From NCBI GenBank assembly GCA_020532085.1, contig JAJBAV010000029.1:1-33916 (forward strand): DNA of 33,916 bases, in the 5' to 3' direction. Shown here piece by piece: positions 17,046 through 24,246 of the stretch. Position numbers and translations under genes: made by a program. The notes beneath the pieces were generated by a model. It did no database searches. It was not told where the DNA came from and saw only the letters and a program-made list of their open reading frames with translations. The stretch comes from Candidatus Cloacimonadota bacterium (GTDB lineage Bacteria; Cloacimonadota; Cloacimonadia; Cloacimonadales; Cloacimonadaceae). How positions within the stretch are numbered: the stretch's first letter is position 1; each line of letters opens with the position of its first letter.

Positions 17046-17097
17046 TGTGAATAGTGGGCTCCAAACCCTTTTCTTTAAAGGGTTAGAACTATTCACA
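17046..17097. repeat. Nested inverted repeat (possible cruciform)
   Basis: A perfect 10-bp outer stem (TGTGAATAGT 17046-17055, ACTATTCACA 17088-17097) encloses a perfect 8-bp inner stem (AACCCTTT 17064-17071, AAAGGGTT 17077-17084). The structure is symmetrical, has no T-run on either side, and overlaps the TTGTGAA words. A protein-binding site or origin/resolution element is more likely than a terminator. Confidence 0.75.
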
Positions 17098-17219
17098 GCC
17101 ATTTGTGAAGGGTTGTGAAAGAATGGTTCATGGAACAGAAATCTGACGAACTGATGGCGGTAAATATGTCAATCAAACTCTCGAAGCCGTCAGGAGAGGA
17201 CAGTCAGCGAATTCCGTGG

Positions 17220-17333
17220 GAACCGGAACACCGGATTTATCCGGTCGGTCCACCGGATTCATCCGGTTTTTGCCGATGGACTGACAGGCCTGGTACGCGG
17301 CAGAAGATTTCCGGATAAATCCGGCGGTCCGAC
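17220..17333. repeat. Cluster of CCGGATTTATCCGG-type palindromes
   Basis: The 14-bp near-palindrome CCGGATTTATCCGG (17231-17244) is followed by CCGGATTCATCCGG (17253-17266). An inverted copy, CCGGATAAATCCGG (17311-17324), continues into CGGTCCGACC, which mirrors the GGTCGGTCC next to the first copies. The two ends could therefore pair over more than 20 bp. Function unknown; a recombinase or repressor site, or a terminus of a small mobile repeat, would fit. Confidence 0.7.
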
Positions 17334-17391
17334 CAGTTGAAACTGATGTTCCGTATTAAAAAGCTAGGAGGGTTGCCCCTGCCCCGCTCGG

Positions 17392-17749
17392 TCATTTTTT
17401 CCACGATTCCATGATCAAAGGTGATAGAACATACATTTTCCCCACCGGTCCATGAACCCGATCTGAGGCTTCCACTCTTATCGCCTCCCGGTCGATCAAT
17501 CCGGCGATGCATTCATTGAACTCCCTCTTTCTCATGTGGGAGGAGTTGAGCAGGCTGGAGTGTCCGGCTTTCCCGCCGTATTTGTTTACCAGCAGGTCCA
17601 CCAGTTTGCGTTCCCCGGCGAGGCGGTCGTGTTCGCTCACGATCTCCAGGAAGGGGATGGTGGTGTTGAAGTAGAAGTCGCGGAGGTGGAGGCTTTGGGC
17701 GGCGGTTGCTTCCGAAACGTTGAAGACGCTTGACAGATATGGGGGCGTA
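17392..17749 (-). pseudogene. Start-less remnant resembling the C-terminus of a mobile-element replication protein
   Basis: The minus-strand frame is open for about 118 codons from a TAA just above 17749 down to the stop at 17392. It has no ATG start; a GTG at 17640 would give only 82 residues and would lie in the middle of the conserved-looking helix (NTTIPFLEIVSEHDRLAGER). The tail KYGGKAGHSSLLNSSHMRKREFNECI looks like a winged-helix segment (SHMRKREF...LIDREAI), as at the end of primase-like/DUF3987-type proteins of plasmids and phages. The family assignment is tentative, from memory of patterns. The upstream part is missing and a new promoter lies across its 5' end, so I treat it as a truncated gene. 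Confidence 0.45.
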
Positions 17750-17758
17750 AGTTATCTT
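17730..17758 (+). promoter_or_regulatory. Sigma-70-like promoter for the 17790 gene and prepilin peptidase
   Basis: TTGACA (17730-17735), a 17-nt spacer and TATCTT (17753-17758) lie about 32 nt before the ATG at 17790, with AAGGAG at 17777-17782 as ribosome site. The -35 is perfect and the -10 matches TATAAT at four of six positions. It sits across the broken 5' end of the minus-strand remnant. Confidence 0.55.
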
Positions 17759-17789
17759 GTCAAAAAGAAGAAAACCAAGGAGTATCCGA

Positions 17790-18245
17790 ATGAAAACCAC
17801 CCTGATCGGAATCCTGATCCTGCTGCTCAGTTTGCCCTTGCTGGCCCAGATAGATATGCCCAAACCGGACCTCAATCCCTACAGGGGAAGCGGAACCCCG
17901 CTGTTCGGCCTGAACAAACTGTCCATGAGCCATTCCCTGGGCTTTGAGGCCGGCACCAGCAGCCTCGGGCGAGGATATTACCTCTCCCGCTACACCAACC
18001 ACATCCGCTACGCTTTCAATCCCAAGCTGGACCTGGAGCTCGACCTCAGTTTGGTGAACTTTGGATCCACCTCCAAGCTGGAGTTCAATTCCGACAACAG
18101 CACCAAGGTGATCCCCGAGTTCCGGCTCAGTTACCGTCCCTCGGACAGCGTTAACCTCTCCGTGGAATTCCGGCAGGGTGCGCCCTGGTACACAGGGTCT
18201 TCCAACTGGTACAACGACCAGCGGCCCTGGCCTGAAAGGTGGTAA
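17790..18245 (+). CDS. Small exported protein, possibly outer-membrane beta-rich
   Basis: A 151-aa protein. The start is the ATG at 17790, preceded by AAGGAG at 8-nt spacing; an upstream TTG in the same frame adds only basic residues. MKTTLIGILILLLSLPLLAQ is a signal peptide. The mature part has alternating polar and hydrophobic strands (LDLELDLSLVNFG, IPEFRLSYRP, VNLSVEFRQG) with many aromatic residues near the end, suggesting four to six beta strands of an outer-membrane type. No family recognised. It is followed after 6 nt by the prepilin peptidase gene, so the two share a message, hinting at an envelope or pilus context. Confidence 0.72.
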   Translation: MKTTLIGILILLLSLPLLAQIDMPKPDLNPYRGSGTPLFGLNKLSMSHSLGFEAGTSSLGRGYYLSRYTNHIRYAFNPKLDLELDLSLVNFGSTSKLEFNSDNSTKVIPEFRLSYRPSDSVNLSVEFRQGAPWYTGSSNWYNDQRPWPERW

Positions 18246-18251
18246 GGTTTC

Positions 18252-19019
18252 TTGACACTGCTCATTGCGATCATCATTGCTGTCCTGGGCGCTGTCCTGG
18301 GCAGTTTTTTTAACGTCCTGATCGACCGCGTCCCCCGCGGCGAATCCGTGGTGAATCCCCCTTCGCACTGCACTTCCTGCGGCAAGCAACTGCCTCCGGG
18401 GCAAAACATCCCCATCTACACCTATCTCGCCCAGAAGGGCAAATGCCGGTCCTGCGGCGCGAAGATCCCCTGGCATCACCTGGCGGTGGAGATCGCCACT
18501 CCGCTGCTTTTCCTGGCTTTATTCCTGGTTTACGGGGTGGAAAGCCTCAGCTTCTGGAAATTCACGGTGATGTTCGGCTTTTTGATCCCCATCTTTTTCA
18601 TCGACGCCTTCCACAAGATCATTCCGCTGGTGCTCTCGGTGCCGATGGTGGTTGCGGGTCTGGTGCTTGGTTTCATCCAGAGCGGCTACGACTTCATGAA
18701 CTTCTTTTGGGTGTATCTGCTGCCGGCTTTGGGGCTGTTCGCGCTGCTCTATCTGCTGGCGCTGGCCTGGGAAAAGTTTTTCCACAAAGAGGGGCTGGGC
18801 GGCGGCGACGTGATCCTGATCCCCGCGGTGGCGGCCTTTTTTGGCGCGATCCACATCCCCTTCGTGATCCTGCTGGCCTGCCTGATGGGCATCCTCTATT
18901 TCCTGCTCTTCATCCGCAAGCCGGAGCAAGCCTTCGCCTTCGGCAACTTCATCGCCCTCGCGGCCGTGATCTGGGCCCTGGCCGGCGAACCCCTGATGCG
19001 CTCAGTGGGGCTGATCTGA
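18252..19019 (+). CDS. Type IV prepilin peptidase / N-methyltransferase (A24 family)
   Basis: A 255-aa inner-membrane aspartic protease that cleaves and usually N-methylates type IV pilin and pseudopilin leader peptides. It starts with TTG at 18252, with the purine-rich AAAGGTGGTAAGG just upstream. An N-terminal cytoplasmic loop carries the zinc-binding cysteines C40-x2-C43 and C65-x2-C68 of the full-length bifunctional form. The catalytic aspartates are D118 in FFIDAFHKIIP and D186 in GLGGGDVILIP. Seven or so hydrophobic segments fit the family. No pilin or assembly genes occur in the window, so its substrates are encoded elsewhere. It is convergent with the next operon, the stops being 13 nt apart. 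Confidence 0.93.
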   Translation: MTLLIAIIIAVLGAVLGSFFNVLIDRVPRGESVVNPPSHCTSCGKQLPPGQNIPIYTYLAQKGKCRSCGAKIPWHHLAVEIATPLLFLALFLVYGVESLSFWKFTVMFGFLIPIFFIDAFHKIIPLVLSVPMVVAGLVLGFIQSGYDFMNFFWVYLLPALGLFALLYLLALAWEKFFHKEGLGGGDVILIPAVAAFFGAIHIPFVILLACLMGILYFLLFIRKPEQAFAFGNFIALAAVIWALAGEPLMRSVGLI

Positions 19020-19032
19020 CAGCTGTTCGGGC

Positions 19033-19488
19033 CTAATCGAAGAGGGCGGAGACCAGGGTCTGGGGATCCAGCCGGAACGCGCTGCCCCTGCCTTCAAAAA
19101 ACCCGTGCGCTTTGATCAGATGGATGTTTAGCGAGGTCCAAACCACGCTGATCCCGTTGACCTGATTGGTGAGCCGGGTGATCGCCTTGCGGAAAACGCC
19201 GGGGTGGCCGAAGGGACAGGGCATTTTGCCGCGATAGACTTCGGTTTGCACCAGATATTTGCCCTCGATCAATATTTCTTCCAGATAGCTGTTCCAGGAG
19301 GCCTGGGTGAAGCTTTCCATCCGCGCGGCGATCTCTTCCTGGCTGTGATCCAGGGTGGCCAGGACGGCACCGTCGTCGGCGATGATCTCGTTCAGGGGGC
19401 GGGTATCAGAACCCAGAAAGCCACTCAGGGTGGTCACTCCGGGCTGCATGCGCTGCATGGTTTTCAATTCATGGGGGGTGGGTTTCAT
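19033..19488 (-). CDS. Unknown 151-aa protein at the end of the nqr operon
   Basis: A 151-aa soluble protein, no family recognised. It begins 3 nt after the stop of nqrF and so is almost surely translated from the same message. Visible features: no signal peptide or membrane segment; a hydrophilic N-terminal half with helices (SQEEIAARMESFTQASWNSYL); a stretch MPCPFGHPGVFRKAITRL containing its only cysteine; and a C-terminal hydrophobic strand (GISVVWTSLNIHLIKAHGFF). Tight linkage suggests an accessory or assembly role for the Nqr complex, but this is inference; it could equally be an unrelated passenger. Confidence 0.72.
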   Translation of the reverse strand: MKPTPHELKTMQRMQPGVTTLSGFLGSDTRPLNEIIADDGAVLATLDHSQEEIAARMESFTQASWNSYLEEILIEGKYLVQTEVYRGKMPCPFGHPGVFRKAITRLTNQVNGISVVWTSLNIHLIKAHGFFEGRGSAFRLDPQTLVSALFD

Positions 19489-19491
19489 GGC

Positions 19492-20595
19492 TCATCCAAA
19501 ACTGTCATAGTAGATTTTTTCCACGGGCACGCCCAGATCGGTGAGACCCTTGGTGACGGCGTTGATCATGCCGGGGCTGCCGCAGAGATAGGCCTCGGTG
19601 TTCCCGGTATCGCGGATGGCGTCTTTGAAGTACGGCATCACATAGCCGGTTTTACCCTGCCAGTTGTCGCCCGGCTCGGCATGGGAGAGCACAGGTTCGT
19701 AGCGGAAATCCGGGAAGACCTGTTCGAAGGCCTTCATCTCCTCGGTGAGATAGAGGTCCCTGGGGGTGCGGGCGCCGAAGAAATAGGTCATTTTGCGCTT
19801 GGTGCCCACCACCTGCAGATGCTCCAGCATCGATTTGATGGGCGCTTTGCCGGATCCGCCGGCCACAAAGAGAATGTCCGCTTCTGTGTCCCGCAGATAG
19901 AAATCCCCGTAAGGCCCGGTGAAGTTAACGCGGTCGCCCAGCTGGAGGTGGTTGTGCACCCAGGTGGTGCAGAGCCCTTCCGGCACCAGGCGGATGATCA
20001 GCTGGATGCTGTGCTGGAGCTCGGGTTTGGACGAGATCGAATAGGCCCGGGACACGCGCTGTTTCACCTTGCCGTAGGGTTCGGTGAGCAGTTGGACATA
20101 CTGCCCGGCCTTGAAATCGATGCTCTCGCCCTCGTCCAGTTTGAAGGTGACGCCCTTGATATCGTAGGTGTAATCGACTATCTCGCTGATCACGGAGGAG
20201 AATTTGCGGATGTTGAAGATACTTTCCGGGATTTGGATGGCGAGGTCGGTTTTGACTTTCACCTGGCAGCTGAGGCGAATTCCGTCGGCCAGTTCAGCCT
20301 GGCTGAGGAAAGGTTTCTCCGTGGGCAGCAGTAGTCCGCCGCCTTCCAGCACCTTGCATTTGCAGGCGCCGCAGCTTCCGCGTCCCCCGCAGGCGGAGGG
20401 CAGGAACACCTGTTTTTCGCTGAGGGAGTTCAGCAGCGTGTTGCCGCCTTTCACGGTGAGGTCGCGCTTGCCGTTGATGCTGATCATGCAGTCGCCATAG
20501 TTGTTCAGCCAGCGTTCGGCGATCACCAGCAGGATGGCCAGCACCCCGCTGATCCCGGTGAGTAAGCCAATGTCTTTCAGGATGGTCTGTAGCAT
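19492..20595 (-). CDS. nqrF: Na+-translocating NADH:quinone reductase subunit F
   Basis: A 367-aa membrane-anchored NADH dehydrogenase subunit, the electron entry point of Nqr. An N-terminal membrane helix (residues about 10-30) is followed by a 2Fe-2S ferredoxin domain with cysteines C69, C75, C78 and C110 (C-x5-C-x2-C-x31-C). Next come an FAD-binding domain with RAYSIS and GPYGDF, and an NADH-binding domain with FVAGGSGKAPIKSML. The protein ends YYDSFG, an aromatic-acidic end like that of known NqrF. It is slightly shorter than the usual length of about 405. This subunit, absent from Rnf, is what identifies the cluster as Nqr. The gene starts 10 nt after nqrE. Confidence 0.93.
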   Translation of the reverse strand: MLQTILKDIGLLTGISGVLAILLVIAERWLNNYGDCMISINGKRDLTVKGGNTLLNSLSEKQVFLPSACGGRGSCGACKCKVLEGGGLLLPTEKPFLSQAELADGIRLSCQVKVKTDLAIQIPESIFNIRKFSSVISEIVDYTYDIKGVTFKLDEGESIDFKAGQYVQLLTEPYGKVKQRVSRAYSISSKPELQHSIQLIIRLVPEGLCTTWVHNHLQLGDRVNFTGPYGDFYLRDTEADILFVAGGSGKAPIKSMLEHLQVVGTKRKMTYFFGARTPRDLYLTEEMKAFEQVFPDFRYEPVLSHAEPGDNWQGKTGYVMPYFKDAIRDTGNTEAYLCGSPGMINAVTKGLTDLGVPVEKIYYDSFG

Positions 20596-20605
20596 GCTGA
20601 AACCT

Positions 20606-21193
20606 TTATTGGATGGGCGCTATGCCGGAAAAACCGATGAAGGCCAGGGCCATGATCCCGGTGATGATGAGGCTGATCCCCGCCCCCTGCAGGCCCTGGG
20701 GCACCATTTTCTCCCTCAGCCTGCCGCGGATGCCGGCCAGCATCAAAATGGCCAGCAGCCAGCCCAGGCCGCTGCCCAGGCCGTAGGCCAGCGACTGGAT
20801 GAAGCTGTAATCGCGGATCACCATGAAGAGGCTGACGCCGAAGATGGCGCAATTCACCGTGATCAGCGGCAGAAAGATGCCCAAAGTGTAATAGAGGGCG
20901 GGCACGTAGCGCTCGATCAGTAGTTCCAGCAGCTGCACGAAAGCCGCGATGATGATGATGAACACGATGTATTGCAGGTATTCGATGCCGAAGGGCACCA
21001 ACAGGTAGCGGTAGGCCAGCCAGTTCAGTCCGGTGGTGAACACCAGCACGAAGGTTACCGCGATCCCCAGTCCCAGAGAGGATTCCACCTCTTTGGAAAC
21101 CGAGAGGTAGGAACACATGCCCAGAAAGTTGGTGAGCAGGATGTTGCTGGTGAAGATCGCCGCCCAGAACAGCAGAAAAGCAGAGATGTCCAT
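20606..21193 (-). CDS. nqrE: Na+-translocating NADH:quinone reductase subunit E
   Basis: A 195-aa integral membrane subunit with six hydrophobic helices, of the NqrE/RnfA family. It has the two half-channel cysteines that hold the membrane 2Fe-2S centre with NqrD: LTNFLGMCSYL near residue 27 and TVNCAIFG near residue 115. The length matches the family (about 198). The start is 1 nt after the stop of nqrD. The call as NqrE rather than RnfA rests on the operon order B-C-D-E-F and the NqrF downstream. Confidence 0.92.
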   Translation of the reverse strand: MDISAFLLFWAAIFTSNILLTNFLGMCSYLSVSKEVESSLGLGIAVTFVLVFTTGLNWLAYRYLLVPFGIEYLQYIVFIIIIAAFVQLLELLIERYVPALYYTLGIFLPLITVNCAIFGVSLFMVIRDYSFIQSLAYGLGSGLGWLLAILMLAGIRGRLREKMVPQGLQGAGISLIITGIMALAFIGFSGIAPIQ

Positions 21194-21194
21194 C

Positions 21195-21788
21195 TTAACC
21201 CGCCTTGTAGTATTTGGTGTTCACGATCCAGATCAGCAGCGCCAGCAGGAAGAAGGCGCTGGGAGCCATCACCATGATGCTCCAGTTCGTCCACCAGGAG
21301 CCAAAGATCCTCATCCCGAACAGGGTGCCGAAGCCGAAAAGCTCCCGCACGAACGAGAGCGCCAGCAGCACCAGGGTGTAGCCGATGCCGGCCCCGATGC
21401 CGTCCACCACCGAATCCAGGGGCGGGTTTTTGGAGGCGAAGGCTTCCAACCGCCCCATCAGGATGCAGTTGGTGATGATCAGGCCGACGTAGGGCCCCAG
21501 CTGTTTGCTGATCTCAGGCAGAAAAGCTTTGAGGAGGATGTCCACCATGATCACGTAGGCTGCCATGATCAGGGTCTGGGCGATCATGCGCACGCTGCGG
21601 GGGGTGTATTCGCGGATCAGCGAAACTGTGAGGCTGGAAAGCGCCAGCGCGAAGATCACCCCGATCCCCATGATCAGGCTGTTCAGCATCAGATTGGTTA
21701 CCGCCAGCGACGAACAGATGCCCAATATCTGCTTCCAGACGGAGTTTTCCCTGAAAGCGCTGGTTACAAATATCTCTTTGCGCGTCAT
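21195..21788 (-). CDS. nqrD: Na+-translocating NADH:quinone reductase subunit D
   Basis: A 197-aa integral membrane subunit of the NqrD/RnfE family with six helices. The paired cysteines LGICSSLAVTN (near residue 25) and LIITNCILMGR (near residue 108) are those expected to bind the intramembrane 2Fe-2S centre together with NqrE. The ATG overlaps the stop of nqrC by 4 nt, so translation is coupled. The length is close to the usual 210. Confidence 0.92.
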   Translation of the reverse strand: MTRKEIFVTSAFRENSVWKQILGICSSLAVTNLMLNSLIMGIGVIFALALSSLTVSLIREYTPRSVRMIAQTLIMAAYVIMVDILLKAFLPEISKQLGPYVGLIITNCILMGRLEAFASKNPPLDSVVDGIGAGIGYTLVLLALSFVRELFGFGTLFGMRIFGSWWTNWSIMVMAPSAFFLLALLIWIVNTKYYKAG

Positions 21789-22447
21789 TTGCTTTCCTCC
21801 CTGAGGGATCCGGCCACGCGGGACAGTTCACTGCCCAGCATGTCGGTAACGGCCTTGCTGGTGATGGTGGCCCCGGTGATCTGGCGGATCTGCGCGGGCC
21901 CGAGTTCCGCCTGGCCTTCCGGCACCAGTTCCAGCTCCACCGCGCCGCCGGCTTCCAGCACCCGCTTGCGTTCAAACTGGGAGGTGAACCACTCTTCCTC
22001 GATGCGTCCGCCCAGGCCCGGGGTTTCCACCTGTTCGTAAACGTTGATCCCCAGCAGGGTCTGCAGGTCCGGAGTGGTGGCCGCCAGGGCCCGCATGGTT
22101 CCCCAGAGGCCTTTCCCCGTGATGTCGAAGACATAGGCGATCAGCTTCCCGTCCACTTTCGCGGCGAAGGCGGGGCGGGCGAAGCCCTCTTCCCTGCCCA
22201 GATATTGCGTGAAACTGCCCGGATAGGCGGCCATGATCTGGGCCGCGCTGGACCCGCTGAGGCTGGCCAGGCTGTCCGCGCAGAGCGCCAGAACGGCCTT
22301 TTCATAGGCCTCGCGCCTTTGCCTGTCGATGCGGGGCTCGTTGCTGCGGAACATCAGGGCCAGGATGCCCACGAAGACAACGCTCAGAAGCAGGATGAAC
22401 AGCACCGGGTAAACCGGCCTGTCCCGAAAGCTGGTCTCATTTGCCAT
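21785..22447 (-). CDS. nqrC: Na+-translocating NADH:quinone reductase subunit C
   Basis: A 220-aa subunit with one N-terminal membrane helix (VYPVLFILLLSVVFVGILAL) and a periplasmic FMN domain. ITGATITSKAV near residues 183-193 is the S/T-G-A-T flavinylation motif, where the FMN is covalently linked to the threonine. This requires the transferase ApbE, which is not in the window. It is a little shorter than the usual NqrC of about 255, in the range of RnfG. The start overlaps the end of nqrB by 11 nt. Confidence 0.9.
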   Translation of the reverse strand: MANETSFRDRPVYPVLFILLLSVVFVGILALMFRSNEPRIDRQRREAYEKAVLALCADSLASLSGSSAAQIMAAYPGSFTQYLGREEGFARPAFAAKVDGKLIAYVFDITGKGLWGTMRALAATTPDLQTLLGINVYEQVETPGLGGRIEEEWFTSQFERKRVLEAGGAVELELVPEGQAELGPAQIRQITGATITSKAVTDMLGSELSRVAGSLREESK

Positions 22448-23387
22448 GGGCCACCGCCTTCTTTGAGGTCAGGGCTTTCAGCCCGTGCTCGATGATCGGC
22501 ATCAGGGAATTGGTGATCAGCAGGGCGAACATGAAGCCCTCGGCAAACAGGGAGTAGCGCCGGATGAAAACGGTGAGGAAGCCGGTGAGGCCGCCATAGA
22601 TCCAGAGGGCGGGGTTCGTTTTGGGCTGCGAGATGGGATCGGTGACCATGAACACGATGCCGAACAGCGCTCCGCCGGCGCCCAGCAGGAAGAGGGGATT
22701 TTGCCCGGGATAGAACATGAGGCTGAACAGCAGGATGCCGCCGAGGGTGGCCAGCATCGGGATCCATTTGGCGCTCTTCGTGGCCAACAGATATATCCCC
22801 GCCAGGATGATCAGCAGGGCGGAGGTTTCCCCCAGCGAGCCGGCCTCGAAACCCAGCCAAGTATTCTGCCAGGTGGTGGTGATCGCCTGCCCCGCGCGCG
22901 ACTGGCCCAGGATGGTGGCGCCGGTTTGCATGGCGCTGCCGGCGCTCCAGCGGGCGAATCCGCCGGGCCAATCCGCCGCCAGGAACGGCTTCACCCAAGC
23001 CACCGTCATCTGCTGGGGAAAGGACACATAGACGAAGGTGCGGCCCAGGATGGCCGGATTGAAGAGGTTGGCGCCAAAGCCGCCAAACACCATCTTGCCG
23101 AAGGCCACGGCCACCACGCTGCCCAAAGCGGCCATCCAGAGCGGGATGGTGGGCGGCAGCGTCAGGGCCAGCAGGCTGCCGGTCACAAACACGGCCATGG
23201 AGACCTTTCCACCTTTTTTATGGCGGATGAACAGATATTCCGTGCCGAAGGCGGCCAGGTTCGAGACCAGCACAACAGCAACGCACCGCCAGCCGTAGAT
23301 GAATACGGAAAAGAGCAGCAGCGGGACCAGCGAGTAGAGCACCCGGTTCATCACCGGCTGTTTGAGGATCAGGGTTTGAAGCTTCAC
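22437..23387 (-). CDS. nqrB: Na+-translocating NADH:quinone reductase subunit B
   Basis: A 316-aa integral membrane subunit of the NqrB/RnfD family with about nine or ten helices. The motif QTGATILGQ near residue 157 is the second covalent FMN site (T in S/T-x-A-T). I choose GTG at 23387, whose overlap with the preceding TGA (GTGA) and AGGAG eight bases upstream fit; a GTG three codons further up lies too close to the ribosome site. It is shorter than typical NqrB (about 410) and nearer RnfD, so this could be an early-branching Nqr. No nqrA lies next to it, where it would normally be. Confidence 0.88.
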   Translation of the reverse strand: MKLQTLILKQPVMNRVLYSLVPLLLFSVFIYGWRCVAVVLVSNLAAFGTEYLFIRHKKGGKVSMAVFVTGSLLALTLPPTIPLWMAALGSVVAVAFGKMVFGGFGANLFNPAILGRTFVYVSFPQQMTVAWVKPFLAADWPGGFARWSAGSAMQTGATILGQSRAGQAITTTWQNTWLGFEAGSLGETSALLIILAGIYLLATKSAKWIPMLATLGGILLFSLMFYPGQNPLFLLGAGGALFGIVFMVTDPISQPKTNPALWIYGGLTGFLTVFIRRYSLFAEGFMFALLITNSLMPIIEHGLKALTSKKAVAHGK

Positions 23388-23647
23388 TTCCCACACTCCT
23401 GAGCTTTGATGTTTGGCTCCGCGCGGAGCCCGGACTGGAAAGCGTCCCAGATCCGCATGAAGGTTTGAAAATCCTGCTCCTGCCCTCGCGTGAGCCAGAT
23501 CTCCAGCTGTTCGGAATCCCGCGCCCGGGTGTGCGTGGCCAGCCCTTCCACCGCTTCCAGCAGAAAGCCGAACAGCTGCTGCCGCTTGGGCGGAATGTCC
23601 AGCCGCAGGAACGTGGGCGCGCTCAGCTCACCGTTCACGGGCGTCAC
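23384..23647 (-). CDS. Small conserved protein, DUF4911-like
   Basis: An 87-aa soluble protein. The pattern FLRLDIPPKRQQLFGFLLEA followed by VEGLATHTRARDSEQLEIWL (strand, helix with E-G-x-A, strand) resembles the small DUF4911 family, which is often found between rsmB/PASTA genes and energy-metabolism genes; the match is by eye. Its ATG overlaps the stop of the PASTA gene by 4 nt, and its stop overlaps the nqrB GTG by 3 nt, so it is firmly inside the operon. Function unknown. Confidence 0.75.
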   Translation of the reverse strand: MTPVNGELSAPTFLRLDIPPKRQQLFGFLLEAVEGLATHTRARDSEQLEIWLTRGQEQDFQTFMRIWDAFQSGLRAEPNIKAQECGK

Positions 23648-24240
23648 CAGTCTTCGAAAGGCGTGTTGTCCAGCAGAGTGGTGTCGGCGATGGCCTCTTC
23701 GGCAACCACCGGCTCCGGCCCCCGGCTCATGTACATGCGCACCACCGAACCCTGTTCGATCTTGGATCCCACCCCCGGAGTGCAGCGGATCACCGTGTTG
23801 GGGGCATAGCTGTCTGAATAGAGGGAATCCGCCACCTGGCCCTTTAGCCCGGCGCTAACCAGGGTGTAGTAGGCTTCCTGGTAGCTGAGCCCCACCACCG
23901 AGGGCACCCCCACCTTGCGGGAGCCGCGGCTCACGCGCAGGTAAACGGTCCCTTCCGGCGTGATCAGCTCGCCTCCCATGGGGTTTTGTTCCAAAACTGT
24001 GTCCACCCGCTCGGTTTCCGACCAGATGGAATCCTTGACCACGGCGTGCAGGCCCAGTTCGCTAAGGGTCTGCCTCGCGGCCGCCGAGCTCTTGCCCACG
24101 AGGTCTGGCACCTCGATCTGCTGCGGAGCGCGGAAGATGATGGGAAAGATGATCTGGCTGGTGATGAAGGCGCTGAGAAAGATTATCCCGGCCCCGATCC
24201 CAGCTGTCAGCCAAAACTTTTTGCTTTTCTCGCTGGCCAC
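23644..24240 (-). CDS. Membrane-anchored PASTA-domain protein
   Basis: A 198-aa protein. A short cytoplasmic start is followed by a membrane helix (WLTAGIGAGIIFLSAFITSQ, residues about 10-33) and two PASTA domains: IEVPDLVGKSSAAARQTLSE to about residue 105, and VGVPSVVGLSYQEAYYTLVS to about 170. PASTA domains bind peptidoglycan or related ligands and are usually attached to Ser/Thr kinases or penicillin-binding proteins; here there is no kinase or transpeptidase domain. The last 25 residues are acidic. It starts 6 nt after the stop of rsmB, the same order seen in many FCB genomes, and overlaps the next gene by 4 nt. Confidence 0.85.
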   Translation of the reverse strand: MASEKSKKFWLTAGIGAGIIFLSAFITSQIIFPIIFRAPQQIEVPDLVGKSSAAARQTLSELGLHAVVKDSIWSETERVDTVLEQNPMGGELITPEGTVYLRVSRGSRKVGVPSVVGLSYQEAYYTLVSAGLKGQVADSLYSDSYAPNTVIRCTPGVGSKIEQGSVVRMYMSRGPEPVVAEEAIADTTLLDNTPFEDW

Positions 24241-24246
24241 GGTGTG

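Larger units (their letters stand above)
16787..17119. repeat. TTGTGAA words in both orientations around an AT-rich core (iteron-like)
   Basis: TTCACAA occurs at 16787-16793 and 16795-16801; its complement TTGTGAA occurs at 17045-17051, 17103-17109 and 17113-17119. Between them lies a strongly AT-rich patch (16924-16994, mostly ATATAT-type sequence). Directly repeated short words next to an AT-rich segment and strong palindromes are the layout of plasmid or phage replication origins, but five 7-mers are weak evidence, and no Rep gene is intact nearby. Confidence 0.5.

Noticed and set aside
16787-17119. Chromosomal origin of replication
   Set aside because: No dnaA, dnaN or gidA neighbours and no TTATCCACA boxes seen. 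The origin-like look fits a plasmid or phage remnant better, and is reported only as such.
17115-17318. 67-codon plus-strand frame
   Set aside because: It crosses the palindrome cluster, has no ribosome site and no protein-like pattern.
19033-23387. Rnf complex instead of Nqr
   Set aside because: The last gene encodes a ferredoxin-FAD-NADH protein typical of NqrF, and no RnfB or RnfC is present.
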